Below are positions 42,858 to 52,967 of a stretch of DNA of 64,000 bases, one piece after another. Source of the DNA: Sphingomonadales bacterium (GTDB taxonomy: Bacteria; Pseudomonadota; Alphaproteobacteria; Sphingomonadales; Sphingomonadaceae); the NCBI GenBank assembly GCA_016707885.1, contig JADJGU010000004.1:124001-188000 (forward strand). Direction: 5' to 3'. The number at the start of each line of letters is the position of its first letter. Position 1 is the first letter of the stretch. A program made the position numbers and the translations under genes. The notes under the pieces were generated by a model. The model did not search any database. It saw only the letters and a list, made by a program, of their open reading frames with translations, and had not been told where the DNA came from.

Positions 42858-43499
42858 CTAGTTCGCATGCTCGACCGCGCCTTGCCCATCTTCCATGGTC
42901 AAGGTCGCGCTGATCGTTGGCATCGAAAAGGATGCGCCGAAAAACTGAAAAATTAGTGGAGTGAAAACAATATTGCTGGCTGATACTGTTACCAGTGGCG
43001 CAACATCAGCACCATTCGGATCGCCAGCATAACCAAGCCCGGAATTGGTATAGTTGATAACGACATTGGTTTCTGAAATTGCGGGCGCGATTCGACGCAT
43101 GCGGGTCACGATTGCGTTAAAGGTGGTTGAGTCAGGCGTTCCCAGCGTCGAACAAACTGCAGGACTAGTGTATCCGGTGGGGCAATTGCACGAAACCGTC
43201 GACCCAGATTTTGAACATTGGACCCTATCGAATTCTGCCAACGTTATCGGGGCTCCCTGTCCTAACACTGCTCCAAATTCCTTGGTGCTCAGGCCAGTCG
43301 GTACAAAATTGGAAACCACTGCAGCCCGTGCCCCCATTTGAGTTGCCTTCTCAGCGGTGTTCAACGTCCACATATAGCGGCCAACATCAATGATGCCGAA
43401 CAAAAACAAAAGGAACACCGGCAATACGAGCGCAAATTCGGCAGCCGAAGCGCCGCGATCGCAACGCAACATGGATCTTCGGACTATCAACACGCTCAT
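42858..43499 (-). CDS. TadE/TadF-like minor pseudopilin
   Basis: The TadE-like signature RGASAAEFALVLPVFLLFLF (residues 15-34) contains the prepilin cleavage site and hydrophobic segment, so CpaA is the likely processing enzyme. The remainder (to residue 213) is an extracellular domain with cysteines, including SCNCPTGYTSPAVC. It lies between cpaE and a second TadE-like gene; its ATG overlaps that gene's repaired stop. Confidence 0.9.
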   Translation of the reverse strand: MSVLIVRRSMLRCDRGASAAEFALVLPVFLLFLFGIIDVGRYMWTLNTAEKATQMGARAAVVSNFVPTGLSTKEFGAVLGQGAPITLAEFDRVQCSKSGSTVSCNCPTGYTSPAVCSTLGTPDSTTFNAIVTRMRRIAPAISETNVVINYTNSGLGYAGDPNGADVAPLVTVSASNIVFTPLIFQFFGASFSMPTISATLTMEDGQGAVEHAN

Positions 43500-43983
43500 A
43501 TCCCCATCACCGTCGCTTCGGACTGAGCGCGCAAGCTAAATGTCGCATCGGTGAAGCCCAGCCGAACGAAAAGGAGATGTAGGGCACATCGGCGCTGACG
43601 GTAACTACCGGAACATCCATTCCGCTATAAATCGACGTATAATCGCCTGAATTATCACAAGTTACATCAACAGTAATCATGGCATTCGTCCACCCAGACA
43701 AGCGAACGGTGCCGGTGCCGTCCAGCGTACTTGTCCGTGTAAGATTTTGCGTGCTTGTTTCTACGCCTGCTGCAACGGTTTCCGTCGCACAATCGAAATT
43801 TGAAAACGCTTGCCGTGACGCATAGCGAGCGCCATCGCGTACGGCTTTTGTAACGATATGATTATCCCAGAAATATTTGCCCAGTTCAAACGAACCGAAC
43901 ATGAGCACCATAAGAAATGGTGTCACCAGCGCCATTTCCACAGCCGCTGCGCCATATTGGTTTTTGATCAACTTGCGTAACAT
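43496..43983 (-). CDS. TadE-like pseudopilin, 3' frame break
   Basis: The N-terminal TadE signature is GAAAVEMALVTPFLMVLMFG (about residues 11-30). As given, the frame ends in an odd basic tail at 43507. Adding one base near 43550 gives the usual family ending GFTDATFSLRAQSEATVMG, with a TGA at 43496 that overlaps the next ATG by 4 bases. The repair is thus supported by both sequence and operon geometry. The length is about 162 residues. Confidence 0.88.
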
Positions 43984-43990
43984 GACATTA

Positions 43991-45559
43991 CTACTCGATC
44001 AGTCGCGGAACGTTGCGCTGCGTGATTTGCGCGGCGGCACCGCCTTGGCCCGTTCCCGCCGCTCCGATCACTTCGACATATATATCGGTACGTTCAGTTA
44101 TGGCGGTTCGGCAAGGTTGTGGTGGCTGCCCATTGACTGTCGGATCGCCGCATCGCGTTCGATTGAGGCTGGGCTCTACAAGGAAAACGTCAATATATCC
44201 CGCGACAGGCAAATTTCTGCGACCGTTGATGCGGCCATATGCCCTGCAATTGACGACAGCAGCGGTCATCCGGCGCCGATCAATTCCGTTGGTATTTGGT
44301 ACAATCCCCGGAGGGTTGCAGACGCCGGTCTGCGGCGTACCATAGGCACGCCATCCTGACTTGTTTGATGCCTTACCCGTCGTTCCGCCTAAGCGTGTAG
44401 TGGTGTTCTCAGCTTCCCAAAGATAAGTCTGATACCGTGTAACGGTGGGACCGAGACCGGGTTCGTCAACCCAGTTCAATCCGGGATGATTAGAACGAAA
44501 ATAAGCACCGCGATCCCATAAGCCATCACCAATCAGTCCACCACTGCAATAGCTGGTGGTTCCTCGTGCATGACAAATATCACGCGGATGCCCCATGATT
44601 TCGGGAGTAACCGTTGAAAATAGCTCTGCGTTAGAAGTCGGCCGATAGCGCTGCGGCGCATTGGTCGAAAGGCTGGCTTCAGTAGCAGGGTTTTCAACCC
44701 AGTTACAACTGTTTGCCTGACGCACCAGATCCTTGCGTTCGTTGGTCGAAGGTGAACAAGGGCCAAGCGAACAAGACGTGTTCATGTCAAAGCGACGGTT
44801 CAAACCGTCGAACACAGACGTCATCTGACCCGTTTCAGTGGTCACCAGATCCGAAGCTACACATTCATCATAAATGACATCGGTTGAAATCGCTTGCTCG
44901 AGACGACTTGCACCGCGTCCCAGATAGGCCAGGAAACCAAAGTTCCCGGGCCCCTTCTGATCGCCACCCTCAAGCATTTTAATTCCCGTGCCGGGAGCGA
45001 TTGTAACAGTATAGTTCAGATCGCTATTACCGACCGGTTCAGCCGGATTGCAGATGAAGAAGGGCACCACGCCACAAACAGCGCCCCCGATACCCGCAAC
45101 TGCACGGCCCTGTACATCGCCGAAAAAGGCGCCGACAACAGGGGTAAGTGCATAGTTTGCGCGCCGTGTGGCGACGTCGACACGAACCACGGTGGCTGCG
45201 GTGTCTACCGTCGTGACCGTGTTGGTCGTGGGGTTGGTGTAGGCCGAATAGAAAGTCAGCGAACCTATGGCGGTATCGGGCCCAGAGCCATCATTGGCGA
45301 AGCGGGTTTGATTGGAAATCAAATCATTAGCGGCCTGGGTTGCTCTGGTAATTGAGCCGGATGAACCATCCAGCTGGGTTGCTGCAGCAAGGGCTGCCTG
45401 ATCGGCGGCATTCTGCAATTCGGTGTCGAGGCTGGCGAGGCGGGCATAATCAAAGGCGATGCCGCCCATGCCGATAAGGGCAAAAAGCGCGAGCGCTACC
45501 GTTGGTGCAACTGCGGCACCCTGGTCTTGGCTGAACCTTCTAATCCCTGACAAAGACAC
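43991..45559 (-). CDS. TadG-like pilus assembly protein (Tad domain)
   Basis: The N-terminal Tad domain has GAAVAPTVALALFALIGMGG and DYARLASLDTELQNAADQAA, the usual opening of TadG-like proteins. A long extracellular region (to residue 522) is rich in Cys, Asn and Thr. I see no clear vWA MIDAS motif. It lies 7 bases upstream of the TadE-like gene and probably belongs to the same transcript. Confidence 0.88.
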   Translation of the reverse strand: MSLSGIRRFSQDQGAAVAPTVALALFALIGMGGIAFDYARLASLDTELQNAADQAALAAATQLDGSSGSITRATQAANDLISNQTRFANDGSGPDTAIGSLTFYSAYTNPTTNTVTTVDTAATVVRVDVATRRANYALTPVVGAFFGDVQGRAVAGIGGAVCGVVPFFICNPAEPVGNSDLNYTVTIAPGTGIKMLEGGDQKGPGNFGFLAYLGRGASRLEQAISTDVIYDECVASDLVTTETGQMTSVFDGLNRRFDMNTSCSLGPCSPSTNERKDLVRQANSCNWVENPATEASLSTNAPQRYRPTSNAELFSTVTPEIMGHPRDICHARGTTSYCSGGLIGDGLWDRGAYFRSNHPGLNWVDEPGLGPTVTRYQTYLWEAENTTTRLGGTTGKASNKSGWRAYGTPQTGVCNPPGIVPNTNGIDRRRMTAAVVNCRAYGRINGRRNLPVAGYIDVFLVEPSLNRTRCGDPTVNGQPPQPCRTAITERTDIYVEVIGAAGTGQGGAAAQITQRNVPRLIE

Positions 45560-45583
45560 GAAATCACTCCTTTCGCTTTCAGC

Positions 45584-45880
45584 TCAATTGCCGCCTGAAG
45601 AGCCCGAAGAGCCGCCGCCACCGCCGCTTCCAGAGCCGCCTGTGGTGGTTTTCACGCCGACCGGTTTCGTCACAGTCCCCTTGCGATAGCGTTCCTGCGC
45701 GGCTGCCGTCTGATCGGCATTGGCGGCCATCGGTTCGGTATATTCGGGATCGGGGTTGACGATCTGTGCGGCATAGTTTGACCGCACGGCGTCGCCCATG
45801 CCCGGATCATTGGCTGTGCAGCTCGAGAGCAGCCCGAGAGCCAGCACAGAGCAGAGCATTTTTGCGCGATCAATAGTCAT
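45584..45880 (-). CDS. Small lipoprotein of the Tad locus
   Basis: The start ATG 45880 (MTIDRAKML) overlaps the end of cpaC by 11 bases. A lipoprotein signal peptide ends in the lipobox LGLLSSC. The mature part contains MGDAVRSNYAAQIVNPDP and a Gly/Ser-rich tail. It occupies the place CpaD has in other Tad loci, but at 98 residues it is far shorter than CpaD. I recall similar small proteins in sphingomonad pilus clusters; function unknown. Confidence 0.8.
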   Translation of the reverse strand: MTIDRAKMLCSVLALGLLSSCTANDPGMGDAVRSNYAAQIVNPDPEYTEPMAANADQTAAAQERYRKGTVTKPVGVKTTTGGSGSGGGGGSSGSSGGN

Positions 45881-47319
45881 AGTCTGCGCCTTCTGCTTTG
45901 GGGGTTTTCGGGGCCTCGGGCGGTTTCGCATCGGGATCGAGCGGATTGATGCCCACCGCCTTATCGGTCCGCCCCATCAGGAAAAGGTCGAGTTCGTTCG
46001 GGTTTTGCACCCGATCGGTCGGCAATTTGATCTGATCGGCCTTCACCGGCTGCACGATGCGCGGGGTGACGACGATGACCAGTTCGGTTTCGCCCTTTTG
46101 GAAAGCCGGAGGAGCGGAAGAGCGAACCGATAATCGGGATCGAACCCAATATCGGCACCTGCCGCACCGTGGTCTGGAAATCCTTGCGGATCAGGCCCGC
46201 GAGGGCAAAGCTTTCGCCATCGCGCAGTTCGAGCACGGTGTTCGCGCGACGCGTCTGCAGGCCGGGGATGACGAGTCCGTTGACGGTGATCGATGCGGTC
46301 GGGTCAATCGAGCTGACCTCTGGTTCGACCGCCAGGTTGATCACGCCATCGGCGAGCACCGTGGGGGTGAAGGCCAGGCTGACGCCAAAGGGTTTGAACT
46401 CGATGGTGATGCCGCCGCCACCGTCTTCACCGCCACCGCCGCTGTTGTTTTGGACTACAGGAACGGGGAATTCGCCACCGGCCAGAAAGGATGCGGTTTC
46501 GCCCGAGAGCGCGATCAAGGTCGGCTCGGCGAGGGTCTTGACCAGCCCCTTGCGTTCGAGTGCATCGAGCACGGCGTCTATGTTGAGGCCCGCAATGTCG
46601 AATGCCTTGCGGAAGACGCCAAAGCTGCCGGTGATCGAATCGAGGCGCAACACGCCCGCGCCGCCCGCATCGGGAACCAGACCGGCTCCATTGCCCACGG
46701 CTGCACCGAACGAACCACCGTCGCTGAAGCCAAAGCCCGAAAGGCCGATTTGTTTGCCCGTCTGGCGGGATATTTCGGAGAAGCGCACCTCCAGCATCAC
46801 TTGCTGACTGGCACCGACCGACATCATGTTGACGACCTTTTCGCCCGCATAAGTCTGCGCCAGTTGCACCGCACGATCGATGGCGGGGCCGTTGGAAACG
46901 ATACCCGTCAGCACGATGGCGTCGTTTGAAATCCGCGCGCCAATCGCCTCACCGGGGATCAGTTCGGACAATTGCCGGCGCAGCGACACAATGTCGGGGC
47001 CGACGGCGACATCGACCACCGAAATGACATTATTGGCATTATCATAGACGGTCAGGCTGGTGGTGCCCATTTTCTTGCCAAGGACATAGAGCGACCGGTT
47101 GGTGATCGGCATGATGTCGGCAATGTCTTCATTGCCGACCATCGCCTTGCCAAAGGGACGGTCGACCGTCAGCACCTGGCTTTTGTTCAGCGGCACGTCG
47201 AGTTGACCTGCGTGCAGGCCGGCGTCGGAAGAGCTATGATAGCCCTGTGCCAGTGCCGCGGGGGCCGTGGTCAGCGACAGCGCGAGCGCGACGCCAATCT
47301 TGAAAGCTGTATGTGTCAT
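45870..47319 (-). CDS. cpaC: Tad secretin CpaC/RcpA, one frame break near its 3' end
   Basis: Outer-membrane secretin through which the pilus passes. The start ATG 47319 (MTHTAFKIG) is followed by a signal peptide ending PAALAQ. The N0/BON region (LDVPLNKSQVLTVDRPFGKA) and the secretin domain (LVKTLAEPTLIALSGETASF, GGEFPVPV, FKPFGVSLAFTPTVL, IPIIGSLFRSS) are in order. At about 46115 an extra G shifts the frame; the natural continuation AFQKGETELVIVVTPRIV ends at 45870. The repaired length is about 483 residues. Confidence 0.92.
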
Positions 47320-47323
47320 GCGC

Positions 47324-48258
47324 TCAATACCCCCTGTGGCGCGAAACGTCGTACGAAGAACTTGCGGTGCCGCGAACAATTTCCACCTCGACACTGTTCG
47401 GCGGTTTGCGGCGGACGGGTGCCGCCGTGCCACGCGCCGCGCCAGCCGCCGCTGCCTGCATCGCAGGGATCGGATAAGGGCTGGCCGCCATGGTCGCGCC
47501 GCTGCTGCGCGGTGTGTTATAGAAACTGGGTGAGACGCTGCCCTGGCCCAGATCGCGGGTGCCGACGGTTTGCGCCATGAAGACATCCTGATTGACCGCA
47601 TTGCGCAAGGCGAGCGACAAGGTACCGACCTGTCCGGCAAGCGCCAGTTTCTGCGCGCCTTGTTGATCGACCAACAGGGTTGCGGTCTTGCCGACAGCGG
47701 GTTCGTTTTTCTTTTCGTCCGCACCCTGATCGATGGCGATGACGCGCACATTTTGCAGCAGCACATCGGTGATCGGGTCGACGGGCCCTCGGCCTCGGTC
47801 TTGGGGGTGCGGGTCAACAGCACGTCGACCGCGTCATTGGGAAGGACGAAACCGGCGACACCGGCGACATCGTTGATGCGCACCGCGACGGCGCGCATAT
47901 CCGGATCAATCAGCGCCGATATGCTGGCGCGGCCACCGGGGCCTGTGACTTTTCCGGGAAGAATGGGTTCACCCGCCTCAATCGGGCGCAACGCAACACG
48001 CGTTTCAGCCCCGAGAAGCGCTTTGGTGGATTGGAATGCCCCAGCCGGGACAGAGGTTGCAGGCCAGCTGACCATGCGGATATTTTCGGATGTGAGAGCT
48101 GTGCCATAAGCCATCGGCACACGTGCAACAGCGATTTGGACGAGGCGATTTTCTTCTGCTGCCGTAGCTTGGCTTTTTTCAACGCCGGACAAGTAGCTGT
48201 TGGCCAGTAACTACCGCGATGACCCCGCAACTATAATCCAGTTTCGGTTTGCCGCCAT
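47324..48258 (-). CDS. cpaB: Pilus assembly protein CpaB/RcpC, frame breaks
   Basis: Periplasmic Tad protein with an SAF domain. The likely start is ATG 48258 (MAANRNWIIVAG), which opens a membrane segment. The frame breaks near 48220 and 48210 and is recovered at LLANSYLSGVEKSQ. The SAF domain covers IAVARVPMAYGTALT and VALRPIEAGEPILPGKV, and the RcpC-like part runs through DMRAVAVRINDVAGVAGFVL. A further one-base shift near 47785, in GGGCCC, leads to VDPITDVLLQNVRVIAIDQG and the end at 47324. All three shifts sit in or next to short homopolymers. The repaired length is about 310 residues. Confidence 0.9.
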
Positions 48259-48278
48259 TTTGCATCCCAATTGCCATT

Positions 48279-48521
48279 TCAAAAACTCATGGTTTGGCCG
48301 AGCAACGCCAAGTTTGCTAATCCGCCAATTAGGAGGTTTTGCAGGTCATGCCGGCCGCCGCTAATACAATCAGCCGCTTCATCAATTGCACCACTGATCG
48401 CATCACCAAGTGCGAGCGCTGCAAGAGCGATGCCCGAACCAACAATGGCAAGGATCAGAGCATATTCAGCTGCCGAAGCGCCGCTGTCGTCACGCAGGAA
48501 CGAAGTTACAAAATTACGCAT
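48279..48521 (-). CDS. Flp-family major pilin subunit
   Basis: Structural subunit of the Tad pilus. The prepilin motif GASAAEYALILAIVGSGIAL follows a short basic leader (about 14 residues); CpaA would cut after the Gly. GGGG serves as ribosome site before ATG 48521. After ADCISGG the given frame has an unusual tail with no resemblance to pilins. One base change near GGCGGCC would end the protein at MTCKTS, a more pilin-like size of about 66 residues, so a frame error is suspected. Confidence 0.88.
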   Translation of the reverse strand: MRNFVTSFLRDDSGASAAEYALILAIVGSGIALAALALGDAISGAIDEAADCISGGRHDLQNLLIGGLANLALLGQTMSF

Positions 48522-48649
48522 AATACTACCCCTTTACATAGTTTGAGAGTCTCCACGCCCGGCTGTATCCCGGATCGTGGATCAAGGGGGTAGTGATTGA
48601 ACCGTCGCGACCCTGTTATATTATGGAACTTGATAACTGGCCAGTCGTC

Positions 48650-48943
48650 TTAACGATTGCGCAATTCGTTTATGCGTCGTTCAAGTTCGGCTGCGGCGTT
48701 CGCATCCTCAACATTTTGGTCACGCAAGCGGCCGATCTCACCATCCATTTTTTCAATGCGAGATTCAAGTTCTCCGATCTTGTTCTCTAGCTCTGAATTA
48801 TCAACTCTAGATGCAACGTCGGATGTAGCGCCATCCGCAAAATCCTCTGCTATGTTTTCAACCTCTGCCCTCTGATTGTCTGACAGCGGCGGTCCACCGC
48901 AGCTTGACAAGCCAAGCGCTATAATGATTACCCCTCGGCGCAT
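48650..48943 (-). CDS. Small coiled-coil lipoprotein
   Basis: 98 residues. A lipobox ALGLSSC ends a short signal peptide. The second half is a heptad-patterned coiled coil (ELENKIGELESRIEKMDGEI). It could be a Lpp-like or structural envelope lipoprotein. It lies upstream of the Flp pilin gene on the same strand, with about 130 bases between. I do not recognise a family. Confidence 0.72.
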   Translation of the reverse strand: MRRGVIIIALGLSSCGGPPLSDNQRAEVENIAEDFADGATSDVASRVDNSELENKIGELESRIEKMDGEIGRLRDQNVEDANAAAELERRINELRNR

Positions 48944-49077
48944 GGTGCCCCCATTATTTGCTGTTGGCTATCATTTTTGTCGATGCAACCTTTTCCACAA
49001 CCTTATCGAAATCGTTTGTGTTTGCGTCCTGTGGGTTTTGATTTGGAGGTTGCGTTTGCGTGTATCCCACTTCCTTT

Positions 49078-50015
49078 TTAATTTTTCCGTATTTTCAGAA
49101 TTTGATATTCATTGAATTTGAGAAAATCATCCAGCTTTTCATGCCAGTCTGCCATATACATCCGCTTGCCCTTTTCGGCCAGATTTTGGGCGTAATCTAG
49201 AAACATCGTTACTAGCTTATTGAGGTCTTTTATCTCTTTTTCTGTCAGATAGTTTTTGGCCACGTAAGTATCTGCTACGGTGATTTTTCCTCCACGTTTC
49301 TGATTTTTCCATGTCGTCAAACCCATATTCGGCAAGTTGTGGTTTGCCCGAAGCTTCACTATTTCCGCCGCGGTCATACCTGTAACGGCATATTCGAGTT
49401 TGTTCTGGGCGTGGGCGAAAAATTTATGAGTGAGCTCCGCATCTGCATCGTAATCGTAGCTGCACTGGATATATATGTCTGTGATTTTTTGATAAAACCT
49501 CCGCTCTGAAGCGCGAATTTCGCGGATTCTGTCCAGAAGCTCATCAAAATAATCTTTATCGAAAAGCGCTTTTCCTTGCTTGGGCGGTCATCATCCATGG
49601 CGAAGCCTTTGTGGATCTCCTCAAAATGCGCGACGCCCGCCTAGCGGATCGCTTCCAGAGATTAGCTCGGTAGCCAACGGCAGGATGACCCGATTATGGT
49701 GCTCATTTCTCGGCTACATTTCGCCCTCGGTTTGCTGTTCGGTTTTCCGAGGACATTATCTCCCCTTTCGAAAATGTTGCGTATGCTCGCTGATCGTCGA
49801 TTTCCGACGTCAAAATCTCCTCCGCGCTTTGCCCTGTCCCCAAAGACTCGGATTTCGTTGCTACCCTCACCCTCACTGTAGAAAAGAAACTTGTCGGTAT
49901 CTTCCTCTGGGTCCAGAATTTCAATTCTGGTGGGTTCGTTGACATCGGTCATGGCCTTCGCGACAGAATCAAAGTCAGCGTCAATTGGTTCAATTATATT
50001 TTTATCGTCAGGCAT
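49078..50015 (-). pseudogene. RhuM-family protein, heavily frame-broken remnant
   Basis: The C-terminal half reads cleanly in one frame from about 49592: ALFDKDYFDELLDRIREIRA, FAHAQNKLEYAVTG, then NMGLTTWKN, AKNYLTEKEIKDLNKLVTM and WHEKLDDFL, all typical of RhuM proteins. The N-terminal half is scattered over three frames (MPDDKN start at 50015, FLFYSEGEGSNEIRV, IRNIFERG, VGYRANLWKR, KGFAMDDDR) with several shifts between 49600 and 49900. That is more breaks than elsewhere, so real decay is likely. RhuM genes are often found on islands and near defence loci; their biochemical role is not settled. Composition here is more AT-rich than in the neighbours. Confidence 0.8.
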
Positions 50016-50867
50016 TGATCCGTTCCTTGTGGTGGGCGCTTCCGCCAGCGGGCGGCCGGCGCTTTCGGTTCTGGCGGAAGCTCGTTGCGTACGGTGGTGC
50101 GGGGCTCGTGGAGTCCGTGTGGCCACGCGCAGTGCCAGGCTTACCGTTCGTGTAGCGTGGGGCTATTCGCCGGGGTTGGTCATGTGCGTGTAACCGCGCG
50201 TTGGGCCGGGGCAAACCACGCGCGCGCTGCGGCATGGCCGAACCTTGGGGTAGGGCTGCGTATCGCAACGGGGGTGGCGTTTTCATCGCGGATACCGCCA
50301 GCGGTTTTGCGTTGCGCCAGCCGGATTTTGCGCTAGGGTGGGCGGTTTTCCTTTGGTGGGGTTTCCTTTGGTTGTGGGCACCAGTTTGGACGTGCGAGTT
50401 TCTGGGGTGCTCGGGGCTGGTTGCGGGATGTTGGCTGTTGTCCGGTGAGCTGCGGGGGCGGCTTAGGCGCGGCTGGAAGGTTTTGGTTTTGCGGGGCAAC
50501 CGAAGTGTGTGGGCAAGACTGTTGCGGTTTGTCGAATACGCCTTGCGGCTTTGTTGGGCGCTGGAAGGGGCCGGTTTCGTTTGCGTCGAAACCTAACTAG
50601 CGACCATGGCTAGTCAAGCGATCTTTGGCTAGTTAAGTATGTAGTTCCCTATATTATTGCCAGCATCGCGCCGGCTCTTTCGCTATGGTCCACCCTTGAT
50701 GCCCTAACAATCCAGTGAATCGCCCCCAATGGTCAACAGGTAAAATTTACGCAATTTTAACAATAGCTTATTTTAATATTTTGTTAACCATGCGGCATTT
50801 TTACAACTTCGACACCCAAAAAAACACCGAATCACAATATGTTACTAAAGTTCTATAACTTAAGGCA
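50016..50867. other. No recognised gene: GC-rich then AT-rich stretch
   Basis: 50030-50590 is GC-rich with long open frames in several readings, but their products are low-complexity and rich in Pro, Arg and His, and none resembles a known protein. I checked for tmRNA, RNase P and SRP RNA signatures by eye and saw none. 50590-50820 turns sharply AT-rich. It holds two copies of GGCTAGTCAAG/GGCTAGTTAAG, 18 bp apart (50609 and 50627). Confidence 0.5.
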
Positions 50868-51928
50868 TTGGACGTGTGGCAGCATTGCCTATGTTGCCTA
50901 AATGGTTGTCTCACCTGCTTTTTCGCGCGTTTGCAATTGACGCCTACCGACAATTGGGTCAGCGTTGGCAGGGGGCAAAGGCAATTGTTGTCAAATTTTG
51001 AACTTTCTTGGTCGACTAGCAGGGCTTTTGAACAACGAGCGATTGTCGCATATTCGATCATTGTTTCCATTGTCGCGTTGGTTGTAGCTGCATTTGTCGC
51101 AACGAAGTTCGAGGTTTCAAACGACGGTTTTTTTCCGGCGAGCCGGACTACTTTACGCAGTGGTCGCTTACAGCGTCGTAGCACGCGGTTTTGGGTTCGC
51201 CAGAACAGCAGCCGCTTTCGAAGGGCTTGCTGTCATGGCTGCATTAGCTCCTGGTTAGCTTTCGCACGCTTGCTGCCACCGATTTTCCTTTGGTAGATGA
51301 GCGGCTGATTGCAGCAGATGGCATGTTGGGTTTTAACTGGCTTTCAATGAATGAAGCGCTTCGAGCCCACGAATCTGTCTTCAAGCACGGTGAAACTATT
51401 TATTTGTCGTTGCGATGGCAGCCCACACTACTTGTCGTGGTTTTGGCTATGACGATGCGGCATCTGGAGTTGTGGCGATTTGTGACAGCTTGGTTTGTTG
51501 CGCTGGCCATTACAATGGTGATCTTCCCATTCACCCCAGCGGTTGGCGGCTTCATACATTACGGCCTGGATCATCATGACTTGCCGCATCTTTCCGAAGA
51601 ATCGATTTCTGGCTGGTATGGCATTTTTGACAGCGTGCGAAGCGGCACGGTATATAAACTTGGCGCCAATACCATCACCGGCATCGTAACATTTCCAAGC
51701 TTTCACGCTGCTGCTGCGGTGTTACTTGGATATGGATATATGGCAGTAAACTGGCTTCGGTGGCCGATGCTTGCGCTCAATGTCGGCTTATTCGTCTCGT
51801 CAATCGTAATAGGCGGTCACTATCTAGTCGATGTTCTCGCAGGTGGCCTGATTGCCGTCATCGCAATTGTCATCGTGAGAAGACTGCCTTATTTGCGCAA
51901 TAACGAGGCATCCAATAGCCTGGGCTGA
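50868..51928 (+). CDS. PAP2-family membrane phosphatase, two frame breaks
   Basis: Lipid phosphatase or phosphotransferase of the PAP2 (inositolphosphotransferase-like) type. The N-terminal membrane helix AYSIIVSIVALVVAAFVATK is in the first frame. A T7 run at 51127-51133 shifts to AGLLYAVVAYSVVARGFGF, and a second shift near 51248 leads to LVDERLIAADGMLGFNW, from which the frame is open to the stop. Catalytic motif C2 is TFPSFHA and C3 is GGHYLVDVLAG. Repaired length is about 350 residues. The start is uncertain. It converges with the next PAP2 gene and overlaps it by about 40 bases. Confidence 0.8.
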
Positions 51929-52967
51929 TTGGCATCGCCCGCAACAACTGGACCAATATTCGCATCATTCATGCGATTCAGAACAAAACCTGTCATTACC
52001 CAAATGATATAAGTCGCCGCGGCAGCCACCAAGCCATCGACGGCATAGTGATAACCCGTGACGACGGAACCCACGCAAATCACGCAAAAGAAAAGCCCAA
52101 AAACCCAAGCCGCTTTTGCCGATATCCGCCGAACAGCGAGGAAAAACAGCAAGGCGAGGCTAACGTGCATAGACGGCATGGCTGTAATGCCGCCGCCCAA
52201 CCCATTCTCTCCATATTTCTGCCAGAGAGCCAACTTATCCTGCACATCAAGCACCATGATAGGAAATTGCCCATTCGCCTGCCGCAGTTCAGCCATTAAT
52301 GGCTGAAAGTCAGTAATTCCCAATAACGGATATGCAAAGCAGGGCCCTACCGATGAAAAATACATGGCCAGCAATCCACCAACAATGGTCCATGCGAGAA
52401 AATAGCTGACGAAAAACCTCTCCCCGAAGCTCCCGGTTGCTCAAGTGGAAGGCGAAAAAAATATGCCGCTCGCGTAAAAGGAAAATCCATGAAAGTGGTA
52501 GAGAAACGATCAGGGCCAGTATCAGTGGGCTAAACAATGCTGGATAGAATAAACGCCACGCGTCCATGCCGAATAGCGCACGATCCCATTCGATAAAGGT
52601 CTGATCACTGGAACTCGTTGAACAAGGGTATCGCACTTTTCATCGCCGAAAATAGTGGCATGAATAGCCAGAGCGATGATAGGCATCGCCTGTATCACTC
52701 TGTCGATTCGAACTGGCGTCGTTCCATATTGCCATAGGGGTGAGAAGCAGTTTTAGGGTCGCTCGATGAAAATCAGGCGCCGGTTTCTCCAAAAACAACA
52801 AAAACAATGAAGAAGAAATACATTGCACTGTTGAGAAAGACGCTCATGGGCCGAAGCCCTAAAATGCCTTTGCTTGCCAGCAATATGAGAAATAGGCCGC
52901 CGCAAATTAACGCAATGATGAGGATACGGCGATCAGCTTTGATTACCGCAACCAGCCGCTCAGGCAT
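51889..52967 (-). CDS. Second PAP2-family membrane phosphatase, several frame breaks
   Basis: ATG 52967 (MPERLVAVIKADRR) overlaps the stop of the upstream membrane-protein gene by 8 bases. Two membrane helices come first (ILIIALICGGLFLILLASKG and SAMYFFFIVFVVF). The middle is spread over different frames, with WDRALFGMDAWRLFYPALF recognisable. The C-terminal catalytic part is clean from about 52370: AMPSMHVSLALLF (C2) and TGYHYAVDGLVA (C3). The repaired length would be about 360 residues. Three or more breaks between 52380 and 52830 leave it open whether this is decay or error. Confidence 0.75.

Noticed and set aside
50008..50499. 163-codon minus-strand frame rich in Pro, Arg and His
   Set aside because: Low-complexity product, no recognised family and competing open frames on the other strand; best explained by GC-rich DNA.
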